Shown here one piece after another: positions 18,070 to 28,397 of a stretch of 64,000 nucleotides of DNA; the stretch's first letter is position 1, and every line of letters starts with the position of its first letter. The position numbers and the translations under genes were made by a program. The notes under the pieces were generated by a model. That model had not been told where the DNA came from, ran no database searches, and saw only the letters and a list, made by a program, of their open reading frames with translations. This DNA comes from Streptomyces sp. RKND-216 (GTDB lineage: Bacteria; Actinomycetota; Actinomycetes; Streptomycetales; Streptomycetaceae). Where the stretch lies: contig NZ_SSBQ01000002.1 of NCBI RefSeq assembly GCF_004795255.1, positions 849,001-913,000 on the forward strand, in the 5' to 3' direction.

Positions 18070-18755
18070 GAGGTCGTCTCCCGTGCCAGGGCCATGTCGT
18101 ACAGGTGGTTGACGAGGGTGATCAGGACGTGCTTGCCGGAGGACCGCACGCGCGCGTCGCAGTCGACCAGCAGCACGTGGTCGGGGAGTGCGAGGGCCTG
18201 CCGGATCTCGGCGAGGGAGAACGCGGAGGTGTCGTCGTCGAAGCGGTTGACCGCCACGACGAACGGCGTGCGGTGGTGTTCCAGCCGGTCGATGGCATAC
18301 CAGGACTCGCTCATCCGACGGGTGTCGACCAGCACCACGGCACCCAGGGTGCCGGCGAACAGGCGGTCCCAGAGGAACCAGAACCGCTCCTGCCCGGGGG
18401 CGCCGAAGAGGTAGAGCACCATCCGCTCGTTGAGCGTGATGCGCCCGAAGTCGAAGGCGACGGTGGTGGTGGTCTTCCCCGCCACCCCCGTGGTCTCGTC
18501 GACACCGACGCCGGCCTGCGTCATCAGCTCCTCGGTGTTGAGCGGGCGGATCTCGCTGACCGCGCGCACGAGCGTGGTCTTCCCCACTCCGAAGCCGCCC
18601 ACGACGACGATCTTGAGGCCGGTCTCGGCGCCGTGCGCCAGCGGCGTGCGGTCCGAACGGGCCGCGGGGAGGACGGGGCCGCCGCCAGGGCCCGCCGCGT
18701 CCGGGACGGCGTCCGAGGTGAGTTCGGCGCCCAGGTCAGAGGTTGCGGAGTCCAT
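18066..18755 (-). CDS. cvnD: Conservon GTP-binding protein CvnD
   Basis: A 229-residue Ras/MglA-like small GTPase. P-loop GGFGVGKTT lies at about 54-62. The switch/G3 position is FGAPGQERFWFLWD, and G4 is NRFDD in place of NKxD. An unstructured N-terminal stretch of about 45 residues precedes the G domain. It overlaps cvnC upstream by 20 bp and the P450 gene downstream by 4 bp. In Streptomyces conservons the GTPase associates with the sensor kinase, roadblock and DUF742 partners at the membrane, in a way likened to eukaryotic G-protein signalling. Confidence 0.93.
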   Translation of the reverse strand: MDSATSDLGAELTSDAVPDAAGPGGGPVLPAARSDRTPLAHGAETGLKIVVVGGFGVGKTTLVRAVSEIRPLNTEELMTQAGVGVDETTGVAGKTTTTVAFDFGRITLNERMVLYLFGAPGQERFWFLWDRLFAGTLGAVVLVDTRRMSESWYAIDRLEHHRTPFVVAVNRFDDDTSAFSLAEIRQALALPDHVLLVDCDARVRSSGKHVLITLVNHLYDMALARETTS

Positions 18756-19092
18756 TGAGCACCTCCATCAGGAGTGCGGAGTCGGGCTGGGAGGCGACGG
18801 CCCGGGTGACGGGCGGGCGGCGGGCGGTGATCCTGCTGGTCGCCAGCAGGTCTCCGAGGAGGATGCGGACGACGGTGACCGGGAGCTTCAGCTCGGCGGC
18901 GATCTCGACCACCGCGATGGGCCGGCGGCACAGGCCGAGGATGCGCACGTGCTCGGACTGCATGCCCGGGGTCGGCTCGCATTCGCTGACGATCAGCGTC
19001 ACCAGGTCGAAGGTGTCGTCGTCCGCGCGGCAGCGCCCCTGCGTCAGGGTGTAGAGCCGGTCCGGTTCGCCGGTGTCGACGGGTTCCCTCAC
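18736..19092 (-). CDS. cvnC: Conservon DUF742 protein CvnC
   Basis: A 118-residue DUF742 protein with a winged-helix-like core. LYTLTQGRCR opens the domain, and IAAELKLPVTVVRILLGDLL near 65-84 looks like a helix-turn-helix. The GTG at 19092 overlaps the stop of cvnB by four bases (GTGA), and its own 3' end overlaps cvnD by 20 bp. The spacing is that of a tightly coupled conservon. Confidence 0.92.
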   Translation of the reverse strand: MREPVDTGEPDRLYTLTQGRCRADDDTFDLVTLIVSECEPTPGMQSEHVRILGLCRRPIAVVEIAAELKLPVTVVRILLGDLLATSRITARRPPVTRAVASQPDSALLMEVLNGLRNL

Positions 19093-19547
19093 GAGCGGGT
19101 GCCCTCCGGGGAGAGCATGCGGGGCTCGGCGCTCAGGTGCTCGCCGATCTGCTCGACCATCTCGCTCATCTGGTGCCCTACCACGCCCGGGTCCGCGCCG
19201 TCGTCGGCGAGGACGGCGAGGTGGGCGCCGTCGCCCGCCTCCACGATGAACAGCAGACCGCCGTGGAACTCGGTCATCGAGTGCCGTACGCCGCCGGTGC
19301 CGTTGCCGAACTCCACCGACGCCCCCTGGGCGAGCGCCTGGATGCCCGAGCAGATGGCGGCCAGCTGGTCGGCCTGGTCGAGAGCGAGGTGACGACTCCA
19401 GCAGAGTTTGAGGCCGTCCCGCGAGAGCACCAGCGCGTTGCGCGTGCCGGGGGTCCGTTCGAGCAGGTTCTCCAGGAGCCAGGTGAGGCTGTTGTCAGTG
19501 GTCGGCATGGTGGGGTGGGGGGCGGACAGGCCCGGGGAGCCGGTCAC
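19089..19547 (-). CDS. cvnB: Conservon roadblock/LC7 protein CvnB
   Basis: A roadblock/LC7-domain protein, the presumed partner or GAP-like cofactor of CvnD. The core LLENLLERTPGTRNALVLSR, LAAICSGIQALAQGASVEFG and LLFIVEAGDGAHLAVLA matches the family. I take GTG 19547 as the start (152 residues) because GGAGG lies nine bases upstream. An ATG at 19508, thirteen codons later and used in shorter predictions, has no visible Shine-Dalgarno. It overlaps cvnC by four bases. Confidence 0.9.
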   Translation of the reverse strand: MTGSPGLSAPHPTMPTTDNSLTWLLENLLERTPGTRNALVLSRDGLKLCWSRHLALDQADQLAAICSGIQALAQGASVEFGNGTGGVRHSMTEFHGGLLFIVEAGDGAHLAVLADDGADPGVVGHQMSEMVEQIGEHLSAEPRMLSPEGTRS

Positions 19548-19638
19548 CAGCCCGTGCCTCCTTCTTCGTCGTGTCTCGGGCAGGGAGGGGCCACGTCGCC
19601 GTGGACACGACCCCGGGTCGACTGCGTGCGCGTCGGGG

Positions 19639-21435
19639 CTACTCCGGCTTCGTCGGGGAGGCGTCCGGCTGGCCCCGGCGTGCGCGGTGGAAGGCGCCGA
19701 AGCCGGTCCCCGCGTCACGGGCGTGGCGAGGGGTATCGCTGGAGGACGGTGCCGGGGACGCGGCCCGCCGCCGCATCAGGTGCTCGGAGTGCTCCCGGTC
19801 CGCCGTGGCCATGGTGCGACCGGGGGACCGGACGGGCAGGCCGCCGGGGGTGGACTCGGCCTCGCGGCCGGTCGCCTGGGCGGGCAGCGGCGCGGGACGG
19901 ACCGGGTCGGGCGCGCCACCGCGCTCCGGGGGCGTCTCCGGGGTGCCGGGTGCCGGGTCGTCCGGCCCGAGGGGGTCCGGCGTGTGGTGGGTGCCCGGCG
20001 TGCTCACGGCGTCGGCGGACGCGGCCGGGGTGCCGTGCGGCGGGGTGTGCTGGGCGAGCTGGGAGCCGAAGTGCTCGGGCAGCGCGGTGCGTCGCTGGGC
20101 GAGCAGCTGCGGCGGGAACAGCACCACGACTCCGGTGCCGCCGCGCGAGGAGGGCCGGAAGTTGACGGTCATGTGGTACTTGGCGGCAACCCGGCCCACC
20201 ACGGCGAGGCCAAGCCGGGTGCCCTGGAGCAGCGCCAGGTCGTTGCACCGGCCCGACACCGCCTCCTCGGCGCGACGCATCGCCGCGTCGGCCATCTTGA
20301 GGCCGCTGTCCTCGATGGTGACGACGATGCCCGCACTGCGCTCCTCGACGTAGACGTGCACCTCGTCGATGGGCGGTGAGAAGTTGGCGGCGTTGTCCAT
20401 CAGTTCGGCGAGCAGGTGCATCACCGCCTCGGCGGCGAACCCGGCGATGGCCGCCGTGCTGGAGCAGTGCAGCCGCACGCGCTGGTAGGCCGCGATGCGC
20501 CCCATCGCACCGCGCAGGATGCTCTCCATGCCGATGGGCTTGTTCCACGAGCGGCTGGTGCGGCCGCCCATCAGGAGGGCGAGCCGGTCGGTCATCAGAC
20601 CGAGCTGTGAGGTGTTGTGGTCGAGCCGGAGCAGGTCACCGAAGACGTCCTCTCCGTGCCGGTCCTGCATCTCGCGCAGGTCGGCGAGCATGCCGACCGC
20701 TTTGGCCTGCACCCGGCTGAGCGCCTTGGCGCTGGCGCCCTGGGCGGCCGCCGCGCGCCGCTCGCTCCGGGCGAATTCCCGTACCAGCGACTCCAGCAGG
20801 GCCCGCAGCCGGGCGTCCTGCGGACGCTCGAGACCGGCCAGCACGGTGTCGGCGGACGCGCCGTTGCGCAGGCCGGCCAGTGCGGTGGGGAGCACGGTGG
20901 CGGTGAGGCGGTCCAGCTCACCGCCCGCCTGCTCGAGCCGCACGCGTGCGGTGGTCGCGGCGGCGGTGGCGGAGAGCGCCCGCTCCTCGGCGGCGCCCAC
21001 CTCGGAGACGAATGTGTGCAGCAGCCGGCGCAGTTGCGGGTCCGACGGCTGCGGGGTCGCGGCCAGGGTCTCGTCGGCGCGGCCACCCTCGGTGAGCCGG
21101 TCCAGCACGGCGGGAACGGTGACCTGGAGCAGGTGTCCGGCCTCGGCGGCGTGCTGGGCGGCCTGCCGGGCGGCGGCGCGCGCCTCGCGCCGGGCGGCCT
21201 CGGCCGCGCTGCGCTCCTGGCGTACCAGCGTCACGGCTGCCGCGGTGGCCGCCGCGAGGCCCAGCCAGGCGCACACCACGACTGCCAGCACCCAGCCCGT
21301 GGCGGGTCCGGGAGCGGCCAGTGTCACCGCCCCTCCCACGACGGCGGCCACCACCAGGAGGAGGAGTGGCACGGTCGGTGACATGCGCTGTTTCGCACTG
21401 TTCCGGCGCGGGCGGGGCGTGACGGGCACTGACAT
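19639..21435 (-). CDS. cvnA: Conservon sensor histidine kinase CvnA
   Basis: A 598-residue membrane sensor kinase. Two membrane helices lie close to the N-terminus (about 25-45 and 50-72). A long alanine-rich coiled-coil region with RREARAAARQAAQHAAEAG follows, then a kinase core. The N-box is ELMDNAANFSPP, the G1 box EDSGLKM and the G2 box LGLAVVGRVAAKYH. The last 180 residues are proline-rich, low complexity and probably disordered. The ATG at 21435 follows GAGGGA. The family lacks a cognate response regulator and signals through CvnB-D. A 91-bp gap separates it from cvnB. Confidence 0.92.
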   Translation of the reverse strand: MSVPVTPRPRRNSAKQRMSPTVPLLLLVVAAVVGGAVTLAAPGPATGWVLAVVVCAWLGLAAATAAAVTLVRQERSAAEAARREARAAARQAAQHAAEAGHLLQVTVPAVLDRLTEGGRADETLAATPQPSDPQLRRLLHTFVSEVGAAEERALSATAAATTARVRLEQAGGELDRLTATVLPTALAGLRNGASADTVLAGLERPQDARLRALLESLVREFARSERRAAAAQGASAKALSRVQAKAVGMLADLREMQDRHGEDVFGDLLRLDHNTSQLGLMTDRLALLMGGRTSRSWNKPIGMESILRGAMGRIAAYQRVRLHCSSTAAIAGFAAEAVMHLLAELMDNAANFSPPIDEVHVYVEERSAGIVVTIEDSGLKMADAAMRRAEEAVSGRCNDLALLQGTRLGLAVVGRVAAKYHMTVNFRPSSRGGTGVVVLFPPQLLAQRRTALPEHFGSQLAQHTPPHGTPAASADAVSTPGTHHTPDPLGPDDPAPGTPETPPERGGAPDPVRPAPLPAQATGREAESTPGGLPVRSPGRTMATADREHSEHLMRRRAASPAPSSSDTPRHARDAGTGFGAFHRARRGQPDASPTKPE

Positions 21436-21670
21436 TCCGCGGTCCCTCGGTCGTGAGTGCGGGGCAGGAGGGCCGACCTGCGCGCATCGGCCGTACCGGA
21501 CGCTAGTCACGTGGAGGGACGGGTGGCGGGAGGAGTGGCAGAGGTGTCCCCACAACGAAGGACTTCGCTGCGAAAGCGCCTTCGCGGCCCGGACGTTCGT
21601 GGTAGACGCACACGCCCGCGCACACGTACGGAGCACGTCCGGATGTACGACCCGCAGGGTTGCGGGAACG

Positions 21671-21706
21671 GGACAGGCCCGGCGGTGGAAACCGCCGGGC
21701 CTGTCC
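21671..21706 (-). terminator. Perfect hairpin terminator downstream of icd
   Basis: GGACAGGCCCGGCGGT (21671-21686) and ACCGCCGGGCCTGTCC (21691-21706) form a perfect 16-bp stem with a 4-nt loop. It lies 33 bp beyond the icd stop. It should also insulate the conservon promoter from icd transcription. Confidence 0.8.
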
Positions 21707-21739
21707 GGGAGGGCGTCGTGCGAGCGCCTTGAGAAGGCG

Positions 21740-23998
<2,259 letters not shown>

Positions 23999-24182
23999 TC
24001 AAGATACCGCCTGTTCCGCCGAACCCCGAAAGGGCCCGCCCCCTCCGATCGCCGGCTGGCGGCAGGAGCACCGGGAGACGCTTCTCACCTGCACCGGAAC
24101 GCGGACGGGTCACCCGTCTGCACTAGGCTCGACGGGCGCTTCGTGCGCGCCGCCGACCGGCACAGGACGTGAGGACCCTCCC

Positions 24183-24593
24183 ATGTACCGCACCATGATG
24201 AAGTCGAAGATCCATCGGGCCACCGTGACCCAGGCCGACCTGCACTACGTCGGCTCGCTGACCATCAGCTCCGATCTGATGGAGGCGGCCGACCTGCTGC
24301 CGGGCGAGAAGGTGGACATCGTCGACGTCGACAACGGCGCGCGCCTGTCGACCTATGTGATCGAGGGCCCGCGGGATTCGGGCGTGATCGGCATCAACGG
24401 TGCCGCGGCCCGGCTGATCAGCCCCGGTGACCTGGTGATCATCATCTCGTACGCCCAGGTGTCCGACGAGGAGGCCCGCGGCCTCAAGCCGAGCGTGGTG
24501 TTCGTGGACGAGGACAACAAGGTGTCCCTCACGGGCCACGACCCGGCCGACGCGCCGGAGGGCAGCGGCCTTCTCCGCGGCGACCTCGCGTGA
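24183..24593 (+). CDS. panD: Aspartate 1-decarboxylase (pyruvoyl-dependent)
   Basis: A 136-residue pro-enzyme that decarboxylates aspartate to beta-alanine for pantothenate and CoA synthesis. The self-cleavage site is HYVGSLTI, cutting between Gly24 and Ser25 to make the pyruvoyl group. Lys9 (KSKIHRA) and the [10 protein letters not shown] segment of the active site are conserved. The ATG at 24183 has GAGG about ten bases upstream. It is monocistronic, divergent from icd, and ends at a strong hairpin. Other pantothenate genes are not nearby. Confidence 0.95.
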   Translation: MYRTMMKSKIHRATVTQADLHYVGSLTISSDLMEAADLLPGEKVDIVDVDNGARLSTYVIEGPRDSGVIGINGAAARLISPGDLVIIISYAQVSDEEARGLKPSVVFVDEDNKVSLTGHDPADAPEGSGLLRGDLA

Positions 24594-24597
24594 CGAA

Positions 24598-24630
24598 GGG
24601 GGTGGCGGCCCTCCCGGGCCCGCCACCCCC
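24598..24630. terminator. Bidirectional hairpin between panD and the ABC permease
   Basis: GGGGGTGGCGG (24598-24608) pairs with CCGCCACCCCC (24620-24630) around an 11-nt loop. It lies in the 41-bp space between two convergent genes, so it probably ends transcription from both sides. Confidence 0.7.
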
Positions 24631-24634
24631 TCGG

Positions 24635-25417
24635 TCAGCGCGTGGTGGTGCTGTTGAACAGCGACCGCGACCAGACGTAGCCGACCAGGGCGATGCCCGC
24701 GCACCAGGCGAGCGAGATCCAGCCGGCAGAGCCGATCTCCGATCCGGAGAGCAGGCCGCGCAGCGTCTCGGTCATCGGCGTGAAGGGCTGGTGCTCGGCG
24801 AACCAGCGCAGGCCCGGCGACATCGAGTCGGCCGGCACGAAGGCCGAGCCCAGGAACGGCAGGAACTGGACCAGCAGCGGCTTGTTGCTCGCGGACTCCA
24901 CCGTCTTGGAGATCAGTCCGAGCGCCGCCGACAGCCAGGTCACCGCGAACGCGATGGCCGCGAGAAGGCCGGCCGCGGCCAGCCACTCCAGCGCACTCGC
25001 GTCCGACCGGAAGCCGAGCGCGAAGGCGACGGCCACGACCAGGAGGAGGCACACCATCGTCTGGAGCACGCTGCCCACGACGTGCCCCGTCATGAACGAC
25101 GAGCGGGTGATCGCCATGGTGCGGAAGCGGTTGATGATGCCCTCGGTCATGTCGGAGCAGACTGCGATCGAGGTGGACATCGCGCCGGCGGCCACGCCCA
25201 TGATGATGATGCCGGGGGTCAGGTACTCCAGGTAGGCGTCCCGGCCGCCGCCCATGCCGGCGCCGATCGAGTCGCCGAAGGCGTACACGAACAGCAGCAG
25301 CATCAGGATCGGCGTCAGGGCGCTGCCGAAGCCCACGGCCGGATAGCGGATCGCATGCTTGAGATTGCGCCGCAGCATCGTCGTCGAGTCGTGGACGGCG
25401 TGGGTGAGGGTGCTCAT
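24635..25417 (-). CDS. ABC-2 type exporter permease, DrrB-like
   Basis: A 260-residue membrane protein with six predicted helices and the ABC-2 fold. GFGSALTPILMLLLFVYAFG opens the first helix, and GIIIMGVAAGAMSTSIAVCSDM carries the family's conserved mid-loop near the second and third. The ATG at 25417 overlaps the stop of the ATPase gene upstream (ATGA). It presumably forms a dimeric pore with that ATPase. Relatives export anthracyclines and other lipophilic compounds. The cargo here is not known. Confidence 0.9.
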   Translation of the reverse strand: MSTLTHAVHDSTTMLRRNLKHAIRYPAVGFGSALTPILMLLLFVYAFGDSIGAGMGGGRDAYLEYLTPGIIIMGVAAGAMSTSIAVCSDMTEGIINRFRTMAITRSSFMTGHVVGSVLQTMVCLLLVVAVAFALGFRSDASALEWLAAAGLLAAIAFAVTWLSAALGLISKTVESASNKPLLVQFLPFLGSAFVPADSMSPGLRWFAEHQPFTPMTETLRGLLSGSEIGSAGWISLAWCAGIALVGYVWSRSLFNSTTTR

Positions 25418-26436
25418 CGCAGGGTCTCCTTGGCGGGAAGCGGCGGGGTGCGGACGCCGGCACCGGCGGTTCCGTCGCCGGTCAGGGCGAGGAAGACGTC
25501 GTCGAGGTCGGGGGTGTGCACGGAGAAGCCGGCCGCACGGGCACCGGCGGCGTCGAGGCGGTCGAGCAGCGCGCGCAGCGCGTCGAGGCCGCCGTCGCCC
25601 GCCACGCGCAGGGCGAGGTTCTCGTCGTCGCGTGACGCCTCGGGGAAGGCCGCCGCCGCGCTTTCGTAGGCGGCGAGACCGGTGAAGGTCAGCCGGACGT
25701 GACTGCCGGGGATCTGCGCCTTGAGTGCGTCGGCGGTGCCCTCGGCGATGATCCGGCCGCCGTCGAGCACGGCGATCCGGTCGGCGAGTTGGTCGGCCTC
25801 CTCCAGGTACTGCGTGGTGAGGAAGACGGTGGTGCCGCCCTCGACCAGCGAGCGCACCGTCTCCCACATGGTGCGGCGGCTGCGCGGGTCGAGACCGGTC
25901 GTCGGCTCGTCCAGGAAGATCACCTGCGGGTCGCCGACGAGCGTCATGGCGATGTCGAGCCGCCGCCGCATACCGCCGGAGAAGGTCGCGGCCCGCTTGT
26001 GGCCGACGTCCGCGATCCCGAACCGCTCCAGCAGCGCCCGCGCCCGGGTCCGGCCCTCGCGCTTGCCGAGGCGCAACAGGTCGGCCATCAGGAGCAGGTT
26101 CTCCTCGGCGGTGAGCAGGTCGTCGAGCGCGGCGAACTGCCCGGTGACGCCGATGGCGGCACGGACCCCGTCCGGCGAGGCGGCGATGTCGTGGCCCGCG
26201 ACCTGCGCCCGGCCGCCGTCGGCGCCGACGAGCGTGGAGAGGATCTGCACGGTCGTGGTCTTGCCGGCGCCGTTGGGCCCGAGCAGGGCGAACACCGTTC
26301 CGGCCGGGATGTGCAGGTCGATGCCGTCGAGCACGGTCTTGTCGCCGTACGACTTGCGCAGGCCGACGGCGGACACGGCGGCGGGCGGCGCCGCCTCGCC
26401 CGCTCTCCTGGACGTGGGCATGACAGATGAAGCCAT
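25414..26436 (-). CDS. ABC transporter ATP-binding protein, DrrA-like
   Basis: A 340-residue nucleotide-binding subunit of the DrrA/daunorubicin-resistance type. Walker A is GPNGAGKTTT, the signature is FSGGMRRRLD, Walker B is VIFLDEPTTGLD, and the H-loop region is VFLTTQYLEEADQLADRI. A C-terminal extension of about 110 residues (LDDVFLALTGDG) is typical of this subfamily. It is coupled to the permease by ATGA overlap. It belongs to a four-gene unit with the DUF4097 and RHH genes upstream, an arrangement I recall as recurrent in Streptomyces. Confidence 0.92.
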   Translation of the reverse strand: MASSVMPTSRRAGEAAPPAAVSAVGLRKSYGDKTVLDGIDLHIPAGTVFALLGPNGAGKTTTVQILSTLVGADGGRAQVAGHDIAASPDGVRAAIGVTGQFAALDDLLTAEENLLLMADLLRLGKREGRTRARALLERFGIADVGHKRAATFSGGMRRRLDIAMTLVGDPQVIFLDEPTTGLDPRSRRTMWETVRSLVEGGTTVFLTTQYLEEADQLADRIAVLDGGRIIAEGTADALKAQIPGSHVRLTFTGLAAYESAAAAFPEASRDDENLALRVAGDGGLDALRALLDRLDAAGARAAGFSVHTPDLDDVFLALTGDGTAGAGVRTPPLPAKETLR

Positions 26437-26558
26437 GGAGTCCTCCTGATCGAAGACAGAGGTGAAGGGTGGGGTGAAGGGGATGCGCGGCCGGGGGTGC
26501 CCGGCACGCGGGGCCGGCGCTCGGGCCGGGGCCCGGGAAGGGCCCCGGGGAGGGGCGC

Positions 26559-27401
26559 TCAGGCTCCGGCGCGGCGCACGTCGATCGTGCCCCAGCGGGT
26601 CCTGGCGAGGATCTTGACGGTGTCCTCGGCCTCCTCCGGGGGTCCGGAGTCGGCGAGCCCGTTGCGCACCTGGCCGCGCTCGGAGCTGACGTCGAGCCAG
26701 GCGGCGGTGCCGGCGCGGACGCCCACCTCGATGGCGCCGTACGAGTTCTCCATCGAGACGGTGCCGCGGGCGACTTCGGCGAGGCGCAGCGTGCCGTGGG
26801 CGACCGTCGCGGCCACGGACCCCTCGGCACGTGAGACGTCGACGTTGCCGTGTGCGCCACGCACCCGCAGGTCGCCGAGTGCGGCACCGACGCTCGTGGC
26901 GCCGTGCGAGTTCTTCAGTACGGCGGGGCCGTCGACGGTGCCGACGCGCACCCCGCCGAAGCTGGTGGCGATGTCGGCGCTCCCCTCGACCCGGTCGACG
27001 TGCACCGAGCCGTGGGAGGTGACGAGCCGGAGCGGGCCGGTCGTGCCGAGGCGGGTGTCGCCCGACGAGATCTTCACGTGGACCTCGCCGAGCCGGCCCT
27101 CGCCGAGCACCTGGGTCCAGGAGCCGGTCACGTCGATGCGGGAGCCGGCGGGCAGTTCGACCGCCACATCGACGGCGCCGCTGGGGCCCACCATGCGGCG
27201 TTCCTTCGTCCTGACGGTCAGGACGCCGTTCGCGTACCCGACCTCGGTCTGCTCGGCGGCCCGTACGTCCTTGTTCCGCTTCGGGTCGCGGGGGCGCACC
27301 TCGACGTGCGTGTCGGGGCGGTCGGCTGCGGCGACGCGGAGGGAGCCGGCCCCCACATGGAGGGTGGCCGTAATCGGCTCGGGAGTGTCGAAATCAGGCA
27401 T
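26559..27401 (-). CDS. DUF4097-family beta-strand repeat protein
   Basis: A 280-residue protein built of short repeating beta strands of the pattern G-x-V-x-V-x-x-x-x-G, for example HVGAGSLRVAAAD, ADIATSFGGVRVGTVDG and GNVDVSRAEGSV. This is the DUF4097/DUF2807-like beta-helix (putative adhesin) fold. There is no signal peptide or membrane segment, so it is probably cytoplasmic here. The ATG at 27401 follows GAGGAC. It lies between the RHH-regulator gene and the DrrA gene on one strand. Its role in the transporter module is unknown. Confidence 0.85.
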   Translation of the reverse strand: MPDFDTPEPITATLHVGAGSLRVAAADRPDTHVEVRPRDPKRNKDVRAAEQTEVGYANGVLTVRTKERRMVGPSGAVDVAVELPAGSRIDVTGSWTQVLGEGRLGEVHVKISSGDTRLGTTGPLRLVTSHGSVHVDRVEGSADIATSFGGVRVGTVDGPAVLKNSHGATSVGAALGDLRVRGAHGNVDVSRAEGSVAATVAHGTLRLAEVARGTVSMENSYGAIEVGVRAGTAAWLDVSSERGQVRNGLADSGPPEEAEDTVKILARTRWGTIDVRRAGA

Positions 27402-27483
27402 GGCGGTACCGTCCTCATGAGTCCTTGGAGCGTCCCTGCAGGTGGGACGTGATGTGAAGGGAAGCGGGCGGGCGCGGGCGCGG

Positions 27484-28002
27484 CTAGCGCACCCAGCCCG
27501 TGAAGCTCTGGCCGACCGTGGGGGTCCTTCCGGCGGGGCGCGGGTGCGCGCCGCCGTCGACCGCAGCCGAGACGGCCCGCACCAGCCACGCGTTGACCGA
27601 CAGCCCCTCGCCGCTCGCGGCCTCCTCGGCGCGCGCCTTGAGGTGGGCCGGAAGACGCAGGTTGACGCGTGCGGTGGCACCGTCGTCGCCGTCGGCGGGG
27701 GCGGGCGCCTTGAGCGTCTCGACGGGCCGGGCCGCCGCTTCCGCGGCGTCGGGACCGCCGGGCGGCGGCGTGACGACGAAGTCGGGATCGAGCCCGCGCA
27801 GCCGCACGTCCACCGACCCCGGGGCGAGCTCGCGGGTGATCTCGTCCATCGCGGCGGAGAGCACGTTGAGCATGGCCAGCCGCGTCGCCGACTCCAGCGG
27901 GGCGGTGAGCCGGTCGGCCAGCTCACGGGCGTCCTCCCCGCCGGCTTCGGCGGCTACCGCGAGTTCGCGGCGCAGTGTGTCGACATACGGGGTGAGATCC
28001 AT
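27484..28002 (-). CDS. RHH (HicB/Arc-like) regulator, first gene of the exporter module
   Basis: A 172-residue protein. The C-terminal half contains ATARVNLRLPAHLKARAEEA followed by GLSVNAWLVRAVSAAV, a ribbon-helix-helix DNA-binding domain of the HicB antitoxin/Arc type. The N-terminal half is helical (DTLRRELAVAAEAGGEDARE) and may mediate oligomerisation. No HicA-like toxin is adjacent, so it is more likely a repressor than an antitoxin. The ATG at 28002 has no Shine-Dalgarno but lies six bases after a -10-like hexamer, suggesting a leaderless mRNA. The promoter palindromes are good candidates for its own operator. Confidence 0.8.
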   Translation of the reverse strand: MDLTPYVDTLRRELAVAAEAGGEDARELADRLTAPLESATRLAMLNVLSAAMDEITRELAPGSVDVRLRGLDPDFVVTPPPGGPDAAEAAARPVETLKAPAPADGDDGATARVNLRLPAHLKARAEEAASGEGLSVNAWLVRAVSAAVDGGAHPRPAGRTPTVGQSFTGWVR

Positions 28003-28038
28003 GGCGCCATAATGACACCATAATGGCGCCATGCGCAA
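28001..28038 (-). promoter_or_regulatory. Promoter with twin palindromes, probably leaderless, for the RHH/exporter operon
   Basis: On the minus strand TTGCGC (plus 28033-28038), an 18-bp spacer and CATTAT (plus 28009-28014) stand six bases before the ATG. Two identical perfect palindromes ATGGCGCCAT occur at 28001-28010, overlapping the start codon and -10, and at 28023-28032, next to the -35. Their centres are 22 bp apart, about two helical turns. TGACACCA (28013-28020) lies between them. The layout fits autoregulation by the RHH protein. Confidence 0.6.
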
Positions 28039-28110
28039 GCCTTTACGGCGCCCACCTCGAAGGAGTGATCCCATCTCTGCCCTGAACTGCGAAAACGGAG
28101 AAAGGCCCAC

Positions 28111-28212
28111 TGGCGTCACAGTGACACCAGAAGCAATCGCACACCGCTCGACGATGCAAAGTGACACCACAAGGCGCCAGATCGACACCATGCGGCACCA
28201 CACATGACACCA
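28111..28212. promoter_or_regulatory. Cluster of TGACACCA repeats in the divergent intergenic region
   Basis: The 395-bp space between the RHH gene and the hydrogenase operon repeats TGACACCA at 28122-28129, 28162-28169 and 28205-28212. A GACACCA occurs at 28184-28190, and one more full copy sits in the promoter at 28013-28020. TGGCGTCACAGTGACACCA (28111-28129) is a palindrome with a single arm mismatch. The region is lower in GC than its surroundings and contains no convincing gene. It probably binds a regulator of one or both flanking operons. Confidence 0.5.
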
Positions 28213-28397
28213 GGCAGCACAGGAGGGGCGGACTGCACCGCCGGACGGGTGCCGCCGCGCCCACCACGTCCTCAAGTGGGCGCCCCGAAAGCGACAAAAC
28301 ACGCATAACACCACGAACCGTGCGAACGTTGTCCCGCAGGTTCGCCGGGGCCGACGCACTGCCGCCGTCGGCGCCGAGGAGAGGGAACGGAGCCCCG

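Noticed and set aside
27484..28002. HicAB toxin-antitoxin system
   Set aside because: The protein has an RHH domain like HicB, but no HicA-sized double-stranded-RNA-binding toxin gene lies on either side.
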